In this document: in pieces, positions 17,074 through 27,700 of the stretch
How the letters are laid out: every line of letters begins with the position of its first letter
Numbering within the stretch: position 1 is the stretch's first letter
Assembly (NCBI RefSeq): GCF_035319885.1
Contig: NZ_CP141285.1
Coordinates: forward strand, 2,046,001 to 2,110,000
DNA from: Altererythrobacter sp. H2
GTDB taxonomy: Bacteria > Pseudomonadota > Alphaproteobacteria > Sphingomonadales > Sphingomonadaceae
Length of the DNA stretch: 64,000 bases
Direction: 5' to 3'
Made by a program: the position numbers and the translations under genes
The notes under the pieces: model-generated
What the model was told of the DNA's origin: nothing
What the model saw: only the letters and a program-made list of their open reading frames with translations
The model's database searches: none

Positions 17074-18135
17074 TCAGCGGCCGATGAGTTTTTGCGCCAT
17101 CCGGTCCGCCACGAGGTCAGGCGAGATACCGGTTTGCTCGCTTTCCTGCCAGATCTGCTCCAGCCGTACCGGGATCTGGGCGATCCGCTTGCGCACCTCG
17201 TTGATGTCGCAGGGCTGGCCATCGCGGCGGCACAGGTACTCGAGCGCGACGCTGATAATCCCGCCCGCATTGATCACATAATCGGGTGCGTAAAGGATGC
17301 CCCGGGCCGCCAGCTGCGCGCCGTGATGCGCGCGGGCCAGCTGGTTGTTCGCGCCTCCCGCCACGATCGGCGCCTCAAGCCGGGCAATGCCTTCATCATC
17401 AAGGATGGCGCCAAGGGCATTGGGGCTGAACACATCGCAGGCCACACTCATGATGGCGTCGCTGGAGACTGCTTCGCCGCCCAGTTCCTCGGCCAGTGCG
17501 GCAGCCCGGTCCTGGTTGATGTCAGCCAGGGTCAGCCGCGCGCCATCTCGCGCCAGCAGCCGGGCCAACCCGCCACCGACGCTGCCGGTGCCCTGCACTG
17601 CCACATGGACGCCTGCCATGTCGCCCCGGCCCAGCTTGTGCCGAACCGCCGCCTTGATACCGTGGAAAATGCCCATTGCGGTGAACGGGCCGGGATCGCC
17701 GCCTGCCGCCCCGTCGGCGACCGGCAAGCCGGAGACATGCGCCGTTCGTGCCGAGACCGCCACCATGTCCGCCTCGGAAATGCCCACGTCTTCAGCCGTG
17801 ACGTACCGCCCGCCAAGTGCATCGACCGCGTCACCAAAGGCCGCCAGCAATTCCGGCGTCTTGCTGCGCGCAGCATCCGCCAGGATCACCGCCTTGCCGC
17901 CGCCCATAGGCAGGCCGGCCATGGCATTCTTGTAGCTCATGCCGCGGCTGAGGCGCAGGGCATCGCGCAAGGCATCGCCCGGCTGGGCATAGTGCCAGAA
18001 ACGCGTACCGCCCGCACCGGGCCCGAGATGGGTCGAATGAAGGGCGATAATCGCGGTCAGGCCCGATTTCGGGTCACGCACGAGCTGGACCAGCTCGTGA
18101 TCGTCATAGTCCGGCTCGGTCCAGAAAGCGGTCAT
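17074..18135 (-). CDS. Leucine/glutamate dehydrogenase family protein
   Basis: A 353-residue NAD-dependent amino acid dehydrogenase of the Glu/Leu/Phe/Val family. The substrate domain carries the conserved lysines in RGMSYKNAMAGLPMGGGKAV, and the Rossmann domain has GTGSVGGGLARLL. Length matches leucine dehydrogenases (about 350-360) better than glutamate dehydrogenases (over 410), so oxidative deamination of branched-chain amino acids is the likeliest role. The ATG at 18135 is used: the frame is open to 18219 but that extension runs through the tRNA-His gene. Same strand as ccmC, 54 bp upstream of it. Confidence 0.85.
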   Translation of the reverse strand: MTAFWTEPDYDDHELVQLVRDPKSGLTAIIALHSTHLGPGAGGTRFWHYAQPGDALRDALRLSRGMSYKNAMAGLPMGGGKAVILADAARSKTPELLAAFGDAVDALGGRYVTAEDVGISEADMVAVSARTAHVSGLPVADGAAGGDPGPFTAMGIFHGIKAAVRHKLGRGDMAGVHVAVQGTGSVGGGLARLLARDGARLTLADINQDRAAALAEELGGEAVSSDAIMSVACDVFSPNALGAILDDEGIARLEAPIVAGGANNQLARAHHGAQLAARGILYAPDYVINAGGIISVALEYLCRRDGQPCDINEVRKRIAQIPVRLEQIWQESEQTGISPDLVADRMAQKLIGR

Positions 18136-18176
18136 GATGAAAGCCCCGTCCTCGGAGCGGCGCCGCAGGAGCATGA

Positions 18177-18254
18177 TGGGGCGATCGACGGGGTTTGAAC
18201 CCGCGACCTCCGGTACCACAAACCGGCGCTCTAACCAGCTGAGCTACGATCGCC
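18177..18254 (-). tRNA. tRNA-His (GTG anticodon)
   Basis: Reading the minus strand from 18254, a full cloverleaf forms: acceptor GGCGATCG, D arm GCTC...GAGC, anticodon stem CCGGT/ACCGG with loop TTGTGGT (anticodon GTG), a GGGTTCAAACCC-type T arm and a 3' acceptor strand CGATCGCC followed by an encoded CCA (18179-18177). Counting from T8, the acceptor has eight pairs, so the extra G(-1) opposite C73 typical of histidine tRNAs is genome-encoded. Confidence 0.95.
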
Positions 18255-18491
18255 ACATGCTCCTGCAATGGGCGGTTGCCCGGCCGCAGGAAGGGGCCTG
18301 TTACGCCACGTCGCGCCCCGGTCAAGGGGTGGCAGCAGCGGGAGCGGCCTGTTGCACAAGGCACCGCATTTGGGAAGCGAAAAACCACAGGGCAGGTTAC
18401 GCCCCGCAATATTCTTGCGATCTCGTCCAGTGGCATCTGCTTGCGAGTTGCCAGTCAGGCGCGAATCCGTAAAATTCCAGCCAGAGTAATT
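18255..18491. other. Non-coding spacer between tRNA-His and the DksA-like gene
   Basis: No gene is supported. The segment 18262-18360 is GC-rich with local short inverted repeats; from about 18400 it becomes more AT-rich and leads to the FNR-type box at 18492. Confidence 0.3.
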
Positions 18492-18505
18492 TTGACGCAC
18501 ATCAA
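18492..18505. promoter_or_regulatory. FNR/FixK-type box
   Basis: TTGAC-GCAC-ATCAA matches the FNR/FixK consensus TTGAY-N4-RTCAA at every specified base (TTGA-N6-TCAA). It ends 58 bp before the ATG of the DksA-like gene, a suitable distance for an activator site. It implies oxygen-responsive control by an FnrL- or FixK-type regulator, which is not encoded here. Confidence 0.6.
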
Positions 18506-18563
18506 GGAAACGGCGCGCGCTGCTGCTAGTTGTAAGGCTGTTCAACCCCGGAAAGGAAATGCG

Positions 18564-18881
18564 ATGCCTGATTTCAGCGAACTCGAGAAAGACCTGAAAG
18601 CGCGCCTTGCCGATCTCAATGAGCGCGTCGAGGACATCGAGGATGACATGCACCAGCCCCTCGACCGTGACCTTGAAGACCAGGCCATCGAAATCGCGGA
18701 CGATGACTCGCAAGTGGGCGTCGAACTGGTGCTGGAACAGGAAATCGCGCAGGTCCAGGCCGCCCTGCATCGCATTGCGCAAGGCACATATGGCTTCTGC
18801 ACAGTGTGCGGGGAAGAGATCGGATACGAACGTCTGAAGGCCCGCCCGATCGCAACGCGCTGCATCGAACACGCCGCCTGA
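18564..18881 (+). CDS. DksA/TraR-type zinc finger protein
   Basis: A 105-residue protein. Residues 1-75 are a charged, probably coiled-coil region rich in Asp and Glu (ELEKDLKARLADLNERVEDI), and the C-terminus has the finger FCTVCGEEIGYERL followed by CIEHAA. The spacing C-x2-C-x17-C-x2-H fits a DksA/TraR finger with His as the fourth ligand. Such proteins bind the RNA polymerase secondary channel, but short forms with acidic coils are largely uncharacterised. A strong AAGGAAA ribosome binding site precedes the ATG, and an FNR-type box is 58 bp upstream, suggesting induction at low oxygen. Confidence 0.85.
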   Translation: MPDFSELEKDLKARLADLNERVEDIEDDMHQPLDRDLEDQAIEIADDDSQVGVELVLEQEIAQVQAALHRIAQGTYGFCTVCGEEIGYERLKARPIATRCIEHAA

Positions 18882-18892
18882 ATGCTCGGCCC

Positions 18893-18925
18893 AAAACAAA
18901 AGGGCGGCCCTTGCGGGGCCGCCCT
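18893..18925 (-). terminator. Intrinsic terminator for rpmE
   Basis: AGGGCGGCCC (18901-18910) and GGGCCGCCCT (18916-18925) form a perfect 10-bp stem with loop TTGCG. Read on the minus strand the stem is followed by TTTGTTTT, a proper U-tract, so it ends rpmE transcription. It probably also slows transcripts from the convergent DksA-like gene. Confidence 0.85.
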
Positions 18926-18948
18926 TGCTGTCCTCTGGCCGGGGCCGA

Positions 18949-19176
18949 TCACCCCTTCTTGAGGGTGAGCCCGCCGAACCGCTTGTTGAAGGCTGCCACG
19001 CGGCCACCTTCCTGGATCTGCTGCTTGCCGCCGGTCCACGCCGGGTGGCTGAGGGGGTCGATTTCAAGCGACATCACATCGCCTTCCTTGCCCCAGGTCG
19101 ACCGGGTCTGGTATTCGGTGCCATCGGTCATCTTGACCGTGATCATGTGGTAATCGGGGTGACCTTCGGCCTTCAT
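18949..19176 (-). CDS. rpmE: 50S ribosomal protein L31
   Basis: A 75-residue ribosomal protein beginning [14 protein letters not shown] and containing the [10 protein letters not shown] segment typical of bL31. It has no cysteine, so it is the zinc-independent form. The frame is open for about 100 codons upstream, but those overlap the spacer to the next gene; the ATG at 19176 gives the standard length. A 97-bp gap separates it from the 2-hydroxyacid dehydrogenase gene upstream, and a strong terminator follows. Confidence 0.96.
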   Translation of the reverse strand: MKAEGHPDYHMITVKMTDGTEYQTRSTWGKEGDVMSLEIDPLSHPAWTGGKQQIQEGGRVAAFNKRFGGLTLKKG

Positions 19177-19273
19177 GATGTCTGTCCTTCGTAGCTGGTG
19201 CCCGGTTCCGACCGGACTCGCTGTGATCTTGGAAAGGCGCGCCCCTACAAAGAGCCGGGGCAAATGGCAAGGA

Positions 19274-20212
19274 TTAGTATCCTCTGGTCGGGTCGAATAC
19301 CGGCCCGACCGGTTCGCCGCGCAGATACCGCTCCAGATTGTCGAGGAAACGCTGGGCGGACCGCTGAAACATCTTGTCCTGCGCCCGGCCTGACAGGTGC
19401 ATGGTGATGTGCGCGTTGTCGAGCGCCCAGAGCGGATGATCAGCCGGCAAAGGCTCAGGCGTGGTGACATCAAGGAATGCCCCGCCGATGCGCTTCGCCT
19501 GCAGGGCCTCTACCAGCGCCGGCTGGTCCACCACCGCCCCGCGCGCGATATTGACCAGCACGGCATCGCTTTTCATCGAAGCGAGTTCTGTCGCGCCGAT
19601 CATGCCGTCGGTTTCGGGGGTCGCGGGCACGGCCAGGATAACCCAGTCGAACTCACCCAGCTTGCCGCGCCACTGATCGGGGGTGAGGACGCCTTCGCCG
19701 CCGGACCGGCGAACCACCGTTACCTCGACTTCGAACGCCTCCAGCCGCGGCTTGATCAGCTGTCCGATCGCTCCGTAACCGAGCAGCAGGGCCTTGCTGC
19801 CCGCCAGCTCGCGTTTGCCGGGGCTGTCGAGCAGCCATTCGCGCCGGTCCTGTGCGCGAACAACATCGCGGTATCCCTTCGCCGTGGTCAGCATCCCCAT
19901 CACCACATATTCGGCAATGGTTAGCGCATTGATCCCAGCCCCGTTGGTGACGGTGATGCCGCGTTCGATCAGCACATCCATCGGCATGAAATCGAGCCCG
20001 GCATAGATCGAGTTCAGCCATTTCAGATTTGTCGCCGCCCGCAGGGTTTCGGCCATGGCCTGCTGATCATGCATGTCGAACCAGCCGATCTCGGCCTCCG
20101 GCACGATCTCCAGCGCGTCTTCTTTCGTCATGAACCAGCGCACGTCGAGCCCCTGCGGCAGGCGCGGCTCAAGCAGCGGGCGGATCAGGCCGGACAGCGC
20201 AAGTATCGTCAT
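19274..20212 (-). CDS. D-2-hydroxyacid dehydrogenase
   Basis: A 312-residue NAD(P)-dependent oxidoreductase reducing 2-keto acids. The Rossmann nucleotide site is LLGYGAIGQ and the catalytic Arg, Glu and His appear in [17 protein letters not shown] and ITMHLSG. The family includes glyoxylate/hydroxypyruvate and D-lactate enzymes; substrate cannot be settled from sequence. The ATG at 20212 overlaps the cysS stop (ATGA), so it is translated with cysS; the in-frame start five codons upstream is inside cysS and less likely. Confidence 0.88.
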   Translation of the reverse strand: MTILALSGLIRPLLEPRLPQGLDVRWFMTKEDALEIVPEAEIGWFDMHDQQAMAETLRAATNLKWLNSIYAGLDFMPMDVLIERGITVTNGAGINALTIAEYVVMGMLTTAKGYRDVVRAQDRREWLLDSPGKRELAGSKALLLGYGAIGQLIKPRLEAFEVEVTVVRRSGGEGVLTPDQWRGKLGEFDWVILAVPATPETDGMIGATELASMKSDAVLVNIARGAVVDQPALVEALQAKRIGGAFLDVTTPEPLPADHPLWALDNAHITMHLSGRAQDKMFQRSAQRFLDNLERYLRGEPVGPVFDPTRGY

Positions 20213-21726
20213 AGTTTCCACTCCCAACCCAGCGGGTCGCCATCCATCACGTCCACGCCCTGCGCGGCCAGTTCATCGCGGATCGCATCCGACGCGGCGA
20301 AGTCCCTGGCGGCGCGCGCCTCCGTGCGGCGGGCAAGCGCCGCGTCAATTTCAGCCTCGGTGATGGTTGCAGTGACCGGTCGCAGACGCAGGTCCGCGCG
20401 GGTGAGGTTGAGGAGGTCAAGGCCGAGGACCGATGCCATCGCCGCGGCCAGATCAGCCTTCGTACCAACATCAACTTTCTTGGCCGCCAACACATCATCA
20501 AGCGCGGTGAGCGCGACGGCAGTGTTGAGATCGTCGGCAATGGCAGCATCGAACTTGTCGAGCATCGGCTGCAGCTTGCCCCAGGCGCCACCCTGAATCT
20601 GTTTCAGGGTCCATTCCGCTTTCTGCTCCAACGGCGCATCTAGATCGGTGGATGCCGCCGCAAGTTCAGCATGACGGGCTTTCAGCGCCTCTACCGCCAT
20701 TACCATCCGCTTCAGCCGCGTCAGCGCCGCGCCCAGCCCTTCCCAGCTGAACTCCAGCTCACTGCGGTAATGCGCTTGGAGGCACATCAGGCGGTAGGCG
20801 AGCGGGTGGTAACCCTTGTCGATCAGCAGTTGCAGCCGCAGGAATTCGCCCGCGCTCTTGCTCATCTTGCCGCTGCGCTCGACCAGGAAATTGTTGTGCA
20901 TCCAGATGCGGGCGCCGCTGTTTTCAGCCCGGTCCAGCCCGTTGGTGCAGCAATGCGCCTGGTTCTGCGCGATCTCGTTCGGGTGGTGGATTTCGCGGTG
21001 GTCGATGCCGCCGGTGTGGATATCGAACGGGAAGCCGAGCACCTCTCCGCTCATCACCGAGCACTCCAGATGCCAGCCGGGCGCGCCCTTGCCCCACGGC
21101 GAGTCCCACTCCATCTGCCGCGTCTCGCCCGCGGGGGTCCTGCGCCAGATGGCGAAGTCGGCGGCGTTGCGCTTGCCCTCCACGCTCTCGATCCGGCCCT
21201 CTCCGTCTTCGGTAACAGCACGCGCCAAACGCCCGTAATCGGCCACGGTGGACACATCGAAATAGAGCCCGCTCTCCAACTCGTAGCAGTGCTTGTCCGC
21301 TATCCCCTTGGCAAATTCGATCATCTGCTCGACGTAATCGGTGGCCACCGTCCACTGCGCCGGCTGGCGGATATTCAGCGCCCGCACGTCGGCCCAATAG
21401 GCCTGCTTGTAATGCTCGGCGATGCCCCAGATAGACTGCGCTTTCTCCGCAGCCATCTTCTCCATCTTGTCCTCGCCCGCATCGGCATCGTCCGTCAGGT
21501 GGCCGACATCGGTGATGTTGATCACGTGGGTGAGCTTATACCCCTTCCATGACAGCGCGCGCCCCAGCACATCGGCAAAAACATAGGCGCGCATGTTGCC
21601 GATGTGCGGGTAGTTGTAGACCGTCGGCCCGCAGGTGTAGACCCGTGCCTCGCCGGGGTGGACGGGCTCGAGCGGCTCGATCTGGCGGGTCAGGCTGTTG
21701 AACAGCTTGAGAGGGGTCTCGGTCAT
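20209..21726 (-). CDS. cysS: Cysteinyl-tRNA synthetase
   Basis: A 505-residue class I aminoacyl-tRNA synthetase. Signatures: CGPTVYNYPHIGN (zinc cysteine and HIGH-type motif), ECSVMSGEVLGFPFDIHTGG with GGIDHREIHHPNE (zinc site), and KMSKS in RSGKMSKSAGEFL. The ATG at 21726 gives the normal N-terminus MTETPLKLFNS. A longer frame to 21906 would run into the end of the tpsA gene and is rejected. It lies 58 bp downstream of the giant exoprotein gene on the same strand, and probably has its own promoter. Confidence 0.97.
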   Translation of the reverse strand: MTETPLKLFNSLTRQIEPLEPVHPGEARVYTCGPTVYNYPHIGNMRAYVFADVLGRALSWKGYKLTHVINITDVGHLTDDADAGEDKMEKMAAEKAQSIWGIAEHYKQAYWADVRALNIRQPAQWTVATDYVEQMIEFAKGIADKHCYELESGLYFDVSTVADYGRLARAVTEDGEGRIESVEGKRNAADFAIWRRTPAGETRQMEWDSPWGKGAPGWHLECSVMSGEVLGFPFDIHTGGIDHREIHHPNEIAQNQAHCCTNGLDRAENSGARIWMHNNFLVERSGKMSKSAGEFLRLQLLIDKGYHPLAYRLMCLQAHYRSELEFSWEGLGAALTRLKRMVMAVEALKARHAELAAASTDLDAPLEQKAEWTLKQIQGGAWGKLQPMLDKFDAAIADDLNTAVALTALDDVLAAKKVDVGTKADLAAAMASVLGLDLLNLTRADLRLRPVTATITEAEIDAALARRTEARAARDFAASDAIRDELAAQGVDVMDGDPLGWEWKL

Positions 21727-21784
21727 GGCCGGTGCGCTCTGCCCGCACAGGGCGAGCGAGGTCAAGCGTTCCCGCTCGCCGCGC

Positions 21785-24700
21785 TCACTCTGCTGGCTCC
21801 GCGCACAGGGCGGATTCCGCCGCTTCGCCTTCGCATTCACCGACCCACAGATCCTCGTTACCAGCCCCGGTGACCGGATCGTCGATGAGCGGATCGTTCC
21901 GGCCATCTGCCGCCTCGCGCAGTTCGAACAGCGGAGTGTCGAGCAATCCCCCCCCGATGGTTTCGTCGGGGTTGGTGGTGTTCTCGGCCAGTTGCTCCTC
22001 GATCAGATCCTGCACGGGGAACGACCCTTCGCCCAGGAATTCGGGGATTTCGATGCATCCGGCCGGGTTGGCAATCAGGCATCCGTTGATGGTCGCGCCC
22101 GGATCGAAGGCACTGCTGATCTGGGCCAGTGGCACCGCATTCACTCCGGTCACCCCGGCGATGATCCCGTTGATTACGATCGGCTGGTTGGTGCCGGACG
22201 GATCGGAAATCAGCAACACATCGACGGTAAATCCGCGCCGCTCGCCAAAGCGCCTGCCCGGGGCGGTGTTCTGGATGAAGACCTCGCTGCTGACCGTAGT
22301 GATGTCGAGCGTACCGGTGCGGATGACGCCATCGGGATTGTCGATCCCGTCATTTCGCGCCAGCCGATCATTGATCGCGGCGATGCCAGACGCCCCCTCC
22401 ACGTCCGCCAGGGCCTGTTCAGTCAGAGCGTAGAAGTTCGACGCCACCACCGCGATGGCGCCGAGGAAAGTGCCCGAGCCGTCATTCACTTCCAGCAGGC
22501 CGGTAGCGGCATTGAGGAAAACGTTGCCACCCGTTTCAAGCCCGAGTGCATTGTCGGCCGTGGCCCCGGTCATCACCACTTCGCCGACCACCTCGATCCC
22601 TTCGGCGGCACGGAAATCCACCCGTCCTTCGCCGCGCAGATTGCCGTTCGCGCTGGTGCCCGATGCGACCCGGATGTCGAGATCGTCGAGCATGATCGCG
22701 GTGCTGGCGCTGATGGCGATGCTCTGGCTGGCAGCGATCCGGGAGAACTCGTCGTTGTCGATGGTGAACCCGCTGGCGCTGCCCGCCTCTCCGCCTATCC
22801 GCGCGATGCCGCCGCCGGATATGTCGATTGTCTCCGTCGCATCGAGGCTGCCCAGCGACCCGGCTGAACTGATCGCCAGATCGGCTGCCTGCAGAACGAT
22901 GTCACGTCCGACCGCTGCGGCCCGAAGATCCGCCCGCTCGCCAGCACGCATCGTGAGATCGGCCGCCGCGTCAACCTCACCGGAGACTGCCAGATTTTCG
23001 CCTGCTTCGATCAGCACGTTGCCGCCGGTCCCGGGGCTGGATTCCCGGGCGCGGACATTGGCCAACGTGGCGTTCCCGCCGCTGCTGACCAGCCGCACAT
23101 CCCCGGCAACAGCTTGAGCACCGCTCATGTCGAGATCGCCCGAAGTCTCGATATCGATGTCGCCAGAGGATGCATTGGCAAGCGCCGCCAGGTTGCCAGT
23201 GGACCGCAAGAACACACTCTGGCCGGAAGCGTCGACGAGCCCGCTCATGTCGATATCGACATTGACCCGAACCGCACCGCCAGACGCCGCGAGCAGCGCG
23301 GTATTGCCGACCAGCGTATTCAGGGTGATGCCGGTAACCGCGGCGATGTCGACCACTCCGGTGCCGGACTGGCTCGCCGTCACGCTGTCAGCCATGAAGC
23401 TGCCGTCGGTTGCGATAGTGACGTCTGCACCCGCTGTGATGGTTGTGGCGGCGATATCTCCAGCACCGCTGGAGGAAAGCCCGACCGACGCGCCAGCTGC
23501 AACGCTGTCGAAGGCTATCCCGGCTGCGGAAGCGACGGTCAGCGCGCCATCCGCGACCAGCGTGGTCCCGCTGAACCCGCCGGTTCCGGCATCGATCGCG
23601 ATGGCGTTCCCGGCCACCAATGCGCCGCTGACAATCCCGTCGCCGAGGCCGCTCGCAAGCGTGACAGACCCGCCTGCGGTTCCGGTGCCGAGGTCGATCG
23701 CGCCGCCAGTAACCGCCAGATCGGTCGCAGCAGCAAGCGAGTCCGCCGTCACCGCTGTTGCACCCTGCAGGTCGATCGCGCCGCCGGTCGAGGTTATGCC
23801 GCCGGCCGAGAACGCACCGCTCCCGGCGATTCCGGACACCTCGCCTGCAGCGGCAATCAAGGCGAGGGTGACGGCCTCGCCGTCCACCGTCACGCCGGCA
23901 CCCGAGGCAATGTTGCCGCCGACAATCTCGCCAGTCTCGGCCAGCAGCGAAACCGGTCCTGCACTGTCGATACCGGCGAAGTCCACACTGCCGTCGGCCG
24001 TGACTGACACACCGGCACCATCGGCCCCGGACACGTTCCGCACCGCGATATCACCGCCGGAAACCAGGCTTGCGCCGCCGCCCGACAGGATCACATCGCG
24101 CAGGGCCATGTCAGCCGCCGAAATGGCCGAGACTCCGGCGCCAGCGACCAGGTCGCGCGCGGCAATTGCGCCCGTCTGCGCCCGCAGCGCCACCGTTCCA
24201 CCGGCATCGAGGTCGCCTGCAAGGCTGATCGACTGGCCGGCGTTCAGGCTCGCGTCGCCACTGGCCGAACCGGTCCCGATCGAAATGTCACCGCCCGCGC
24301 TGGCAAGGAGATTGCCGCCCAGGACATTGACGGTACCCAAGGCAATGTCGGCATCGGCGACGACCGACAGACCGCCACCGACGGTCGTATCTCCCGCGAT
24401 CGTGACCGAACCGAAGGTGGAGGCGATCGAACTTGCGCCCGCCCCTGCGGTCAGGCTGTCGCCGGTCACATTGCCATTGCCGAAGGCCGTCTGGCTGGAG
24501 GATTCCGTCAGCAGGGTTACGATCTCGCCCGCCACCAGCGCGGCGAAGTCGATCTGGCTGCCGGTTACGGCGATCAGCCCGCCAGCACTGGAATTGCCCA
24601 GCGTGACCGGTCCGCCCGCATTGATCACGATATCGCCGCCGGTGATGATGGAGTCGGGTCCGGTGACGAAGGCTGCCGCCGCCGCCGCGGTGAAGTTTCC

Positions 24701-27700
24701 GCCTGCTTCGGCAAGGCTGACATCGATCCCGCCCGCACTGTCGAGAGCAATATTGCTGCCCACTTCCAGCCTGGCAAAGCTCATGTCGCCCGCCGTGGTT
24801 TCCGCCGTGACTGAACCTGCTGCATCGACCAGCCCGAGGGCGATGGACTGCGCCACCAAGCTTACATCGGCATCAGTCACAATGTCACCCGCACCGGTAT
24901 TGGCACCGATCCGGCCATTGCTGGCCGTTAGCGAAACCGCGTCATTCGAGCGGATCAGGTTGAACAGGATGTCGCTCCCGCTGCTCAGATTGACGGTGCC
25001 CGCAAGCACATCGCCCAGCAGCACCCGGCTGCCGGTCACAGAGACCGAACCGGGCGAGGACAGGTTTCCACCGGCAACTTCACCAGCTGCCACAAAGGCA
25101 AGCGCTCCGCTTGCGGTGGCCTGGTCGAAGGTGAGCCCGCCTCCGGCATCCACGGTAAACGCCCCGCCCTGCGCGGCGATCGTGCCGAGCCCGATATTTC
25201 CGGCGGCCTCAAGATCGATGGCGCCGCCAACCGTGATTGCACCGGTCGCGGCGATATCGCCCGCCGTCGCCCGCAGGCCGAGATTGCCGCCGACCGAACC
25301 GTTGGCCAGCGACACCGAACCGCCAGACATTGTGGTGCTCCCGCCGCTGGCAAGGCTGGCCGTCGTTGCCGTTCCGGCTGCGGTAATCGCGATCGCGCTG
25401 ACTGCATCGAGAGCGCCGAATGCCGCATCCGCGAGCGTCGCCGTGGCATTAATCGAACCGTCCGACGTCACGTCGCCCAACGCAATGGCCTGCGCGAGCA
25501 AGGTCACATCGGCACCACTCACAATGTCGCCCGCGCCGGTGTTGGCTGCAATGGTGCCGGCACTTGCGGCAAGATTGATCGCGCCGCCGGATTGGAGCCT
25601 GTCGAACACGATGTCGCTGCCGCTGGCAAAGGCGAAGGCGCCTGCCTTGCCGTTACCGATCGCAATGCTGGCTGCCTCCAGCGTAACCTCGCCAGGCGCT
25701 TCAAGATCGCCGCCCGCGATGCTGCCGCCTGCCGCCATCGTGATGCTGTCGCTGCTTTCGGCAGCGTCGAAGGCGATGGTCCCTCCGGCATTGACCGCGA
25801 AGCCGCCTCCTGCCGCTGACAACGCGCCAAACGTCACGTGATCGCTCGCCGCAAACGCAATTGCGCCGCCTACTCTGGCTACTTCGGTTGCATCGATGCT
25901 GCCGGCGCTCGCCGTCAAGCCCAGGTTGCCGCCGATCTCGAGTGCGCTGAGGCCGATCTCCCGGGCAGAAAAGGCAAGGTTGCCTCCGGCCAGGCTTGGG
26001 CCGCCCGACCCGGGCAGCAGGGTGATGGTGCCATCGGCGGCTGCAACCCTCACATTGCGTCCGGCAGTGATGCCAGCGCCAAACATCACGCTGCCTGCCA
26101 CCGGGTCATCGGCCAGCCCGGTCAGGTCGCGGCCGGCAGTGATTGCGCCATCGAACAGGAAATCGCCCGAGCCGCTGAAGACCACGTCATTGCCCGCGCT
26201 GGTCGTGCCAAGCACCCGCGTCACCCCGCCGCCCGCGTTGAAGATGGTCACGTCACCAACAGTGGCGAGCGCGCCGACCGTTATATCGCCGCCAAAGGCG
26301 CTGAGATCGATGACCGTCGGCAGGCCGAAAGCCAGCACCGGATCGAAGGCGGTGAGTGTCCCGGCGACCAGATTGCCGCCTTCCGAAACGATCGTCATCC
26401 CCGGTGCGGTGACATCGCCGATCTGCACAGAGCCACTGGTTGAATTGACGGTGACAAAGCCTGACAGACGGCCCGCTGGAGCAGGCGTTACGCCGGTGAC
26501 CTCCACGTCTGCCAGTGTCACATTGGCGCCCAGCAGGTTGAGGTTGCGGACGGCGCTGGCGAGGCCAGTCAGCACCAGATCGCCCGCGCCGCTGCCGTCC
26601 CGGTCCGCCTGGAGATCGCCATCGCGCCCGGCGTCGAACGAGAAGCCCGTAACCTCACCTGCCGCCGAGACCGATGCATCGCGGCCAGCTGTGAGACTGC
26701 CGAACCCCATCCCGCCCGCGACAGCGAGCAAACGGACGTCATTGGCAGCCGTGATATCAGCAACAGCAATGCCTCGCGCGGCATCTGCCACCACATCGCC
26801 CGTCGCGCTGGCGAGATCGCCGGCAGCAATCGTTGTCCCCGCAGCAAGGCTCAGCAGACCGCCCGCGGAAGTCTGACCGCCCAGAGTGATCGCGCCGCCA
26901 TTGGCTGTGAGGAACAGGTCACCGTCTGCGCCCGCATCACCGGACAGGGTGATGTCCCCGGCCGTTGTGACAAGGCTGCTCACCCCTTCCCCCGCCTGCA
27001 CTGCCCCGCCCGTAATATCGCCCGTGCCGCCCGCAGTGATGCCGGGCGCGACGGTCGAAAGCTCTATCGTCGTGCCTGCCACCAGGCTGGCGAAGTCGAT
27101 CTGGCTGCCCCTGACGTCGATCAGGCCGCCGGCGCTCGAATTTCCCAGCGCAGCCGGACCGCCCGCATCGATCACGATGTCGCCCCCGGTGATGATCGAA
27201 TTGAGCGAAGTGGTGAACGAAAGGCCTGCGATGGCGGTAAAGTCCGTCGCCGTCTCGGCATGGTCGACCAGAATGTCGCCTGCACTCCGCAGGCTGACGG
27301 AATTGGCCAGCACCTCGCCCAGCACGATCCGGGATCCTTCGACCCGAAGGTCCGCGCCGGTGTCGACCGCATCGAGCTGCGCCAGACCGCCAGCCGTGAA
27401 CGCAGCGAGTCCACCCGGTGCGGAGAATGCGCCGAGGACGATGTCTCCGCCCGCGCGATAGTCGATCCCGCCCGACCCGGCGCGGACCTGCCCGACCAGG
27501 AAATCACCGGGAGTTTCGAACAGGCCCTCAAGCGCGCCGCCGACCCCGGCAGCACTGGTCAGCTCGCCTCCTGCAGAAATCTCGGTCGCGATGACATCCT
27601 GACCGACCGTGATTCCGATATCGCCGGTGCTGGTGAGTGAAGCACTGCCGAGCAGGCTGCCGGCAGCCTCGATCACGATCTGGCTGCTGGCAATCCCGGC

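Noticed and set aside
18136-18219. N-terminal extension of the amino acid dehydrogenase
   Set aside because: The extension would be translated through the tRNA-His gene and has no family resemblance.
21727-21906. Longer N-terminus of cysS
   Set aside because: It would overlap the end of the exoprotein gene and add residues unlike any cysteinyl-tRNA synthetase.
23127-25841. A 904-codon open frame on the plus strand, and others of 628 and 589 codons, opposite the exoprotein gene
   Set aside because: They are mirror frames of a GC-rich, low-complexity gene; their products are Pro/Ala/Ser runs with no domain, signal or ribosome site.
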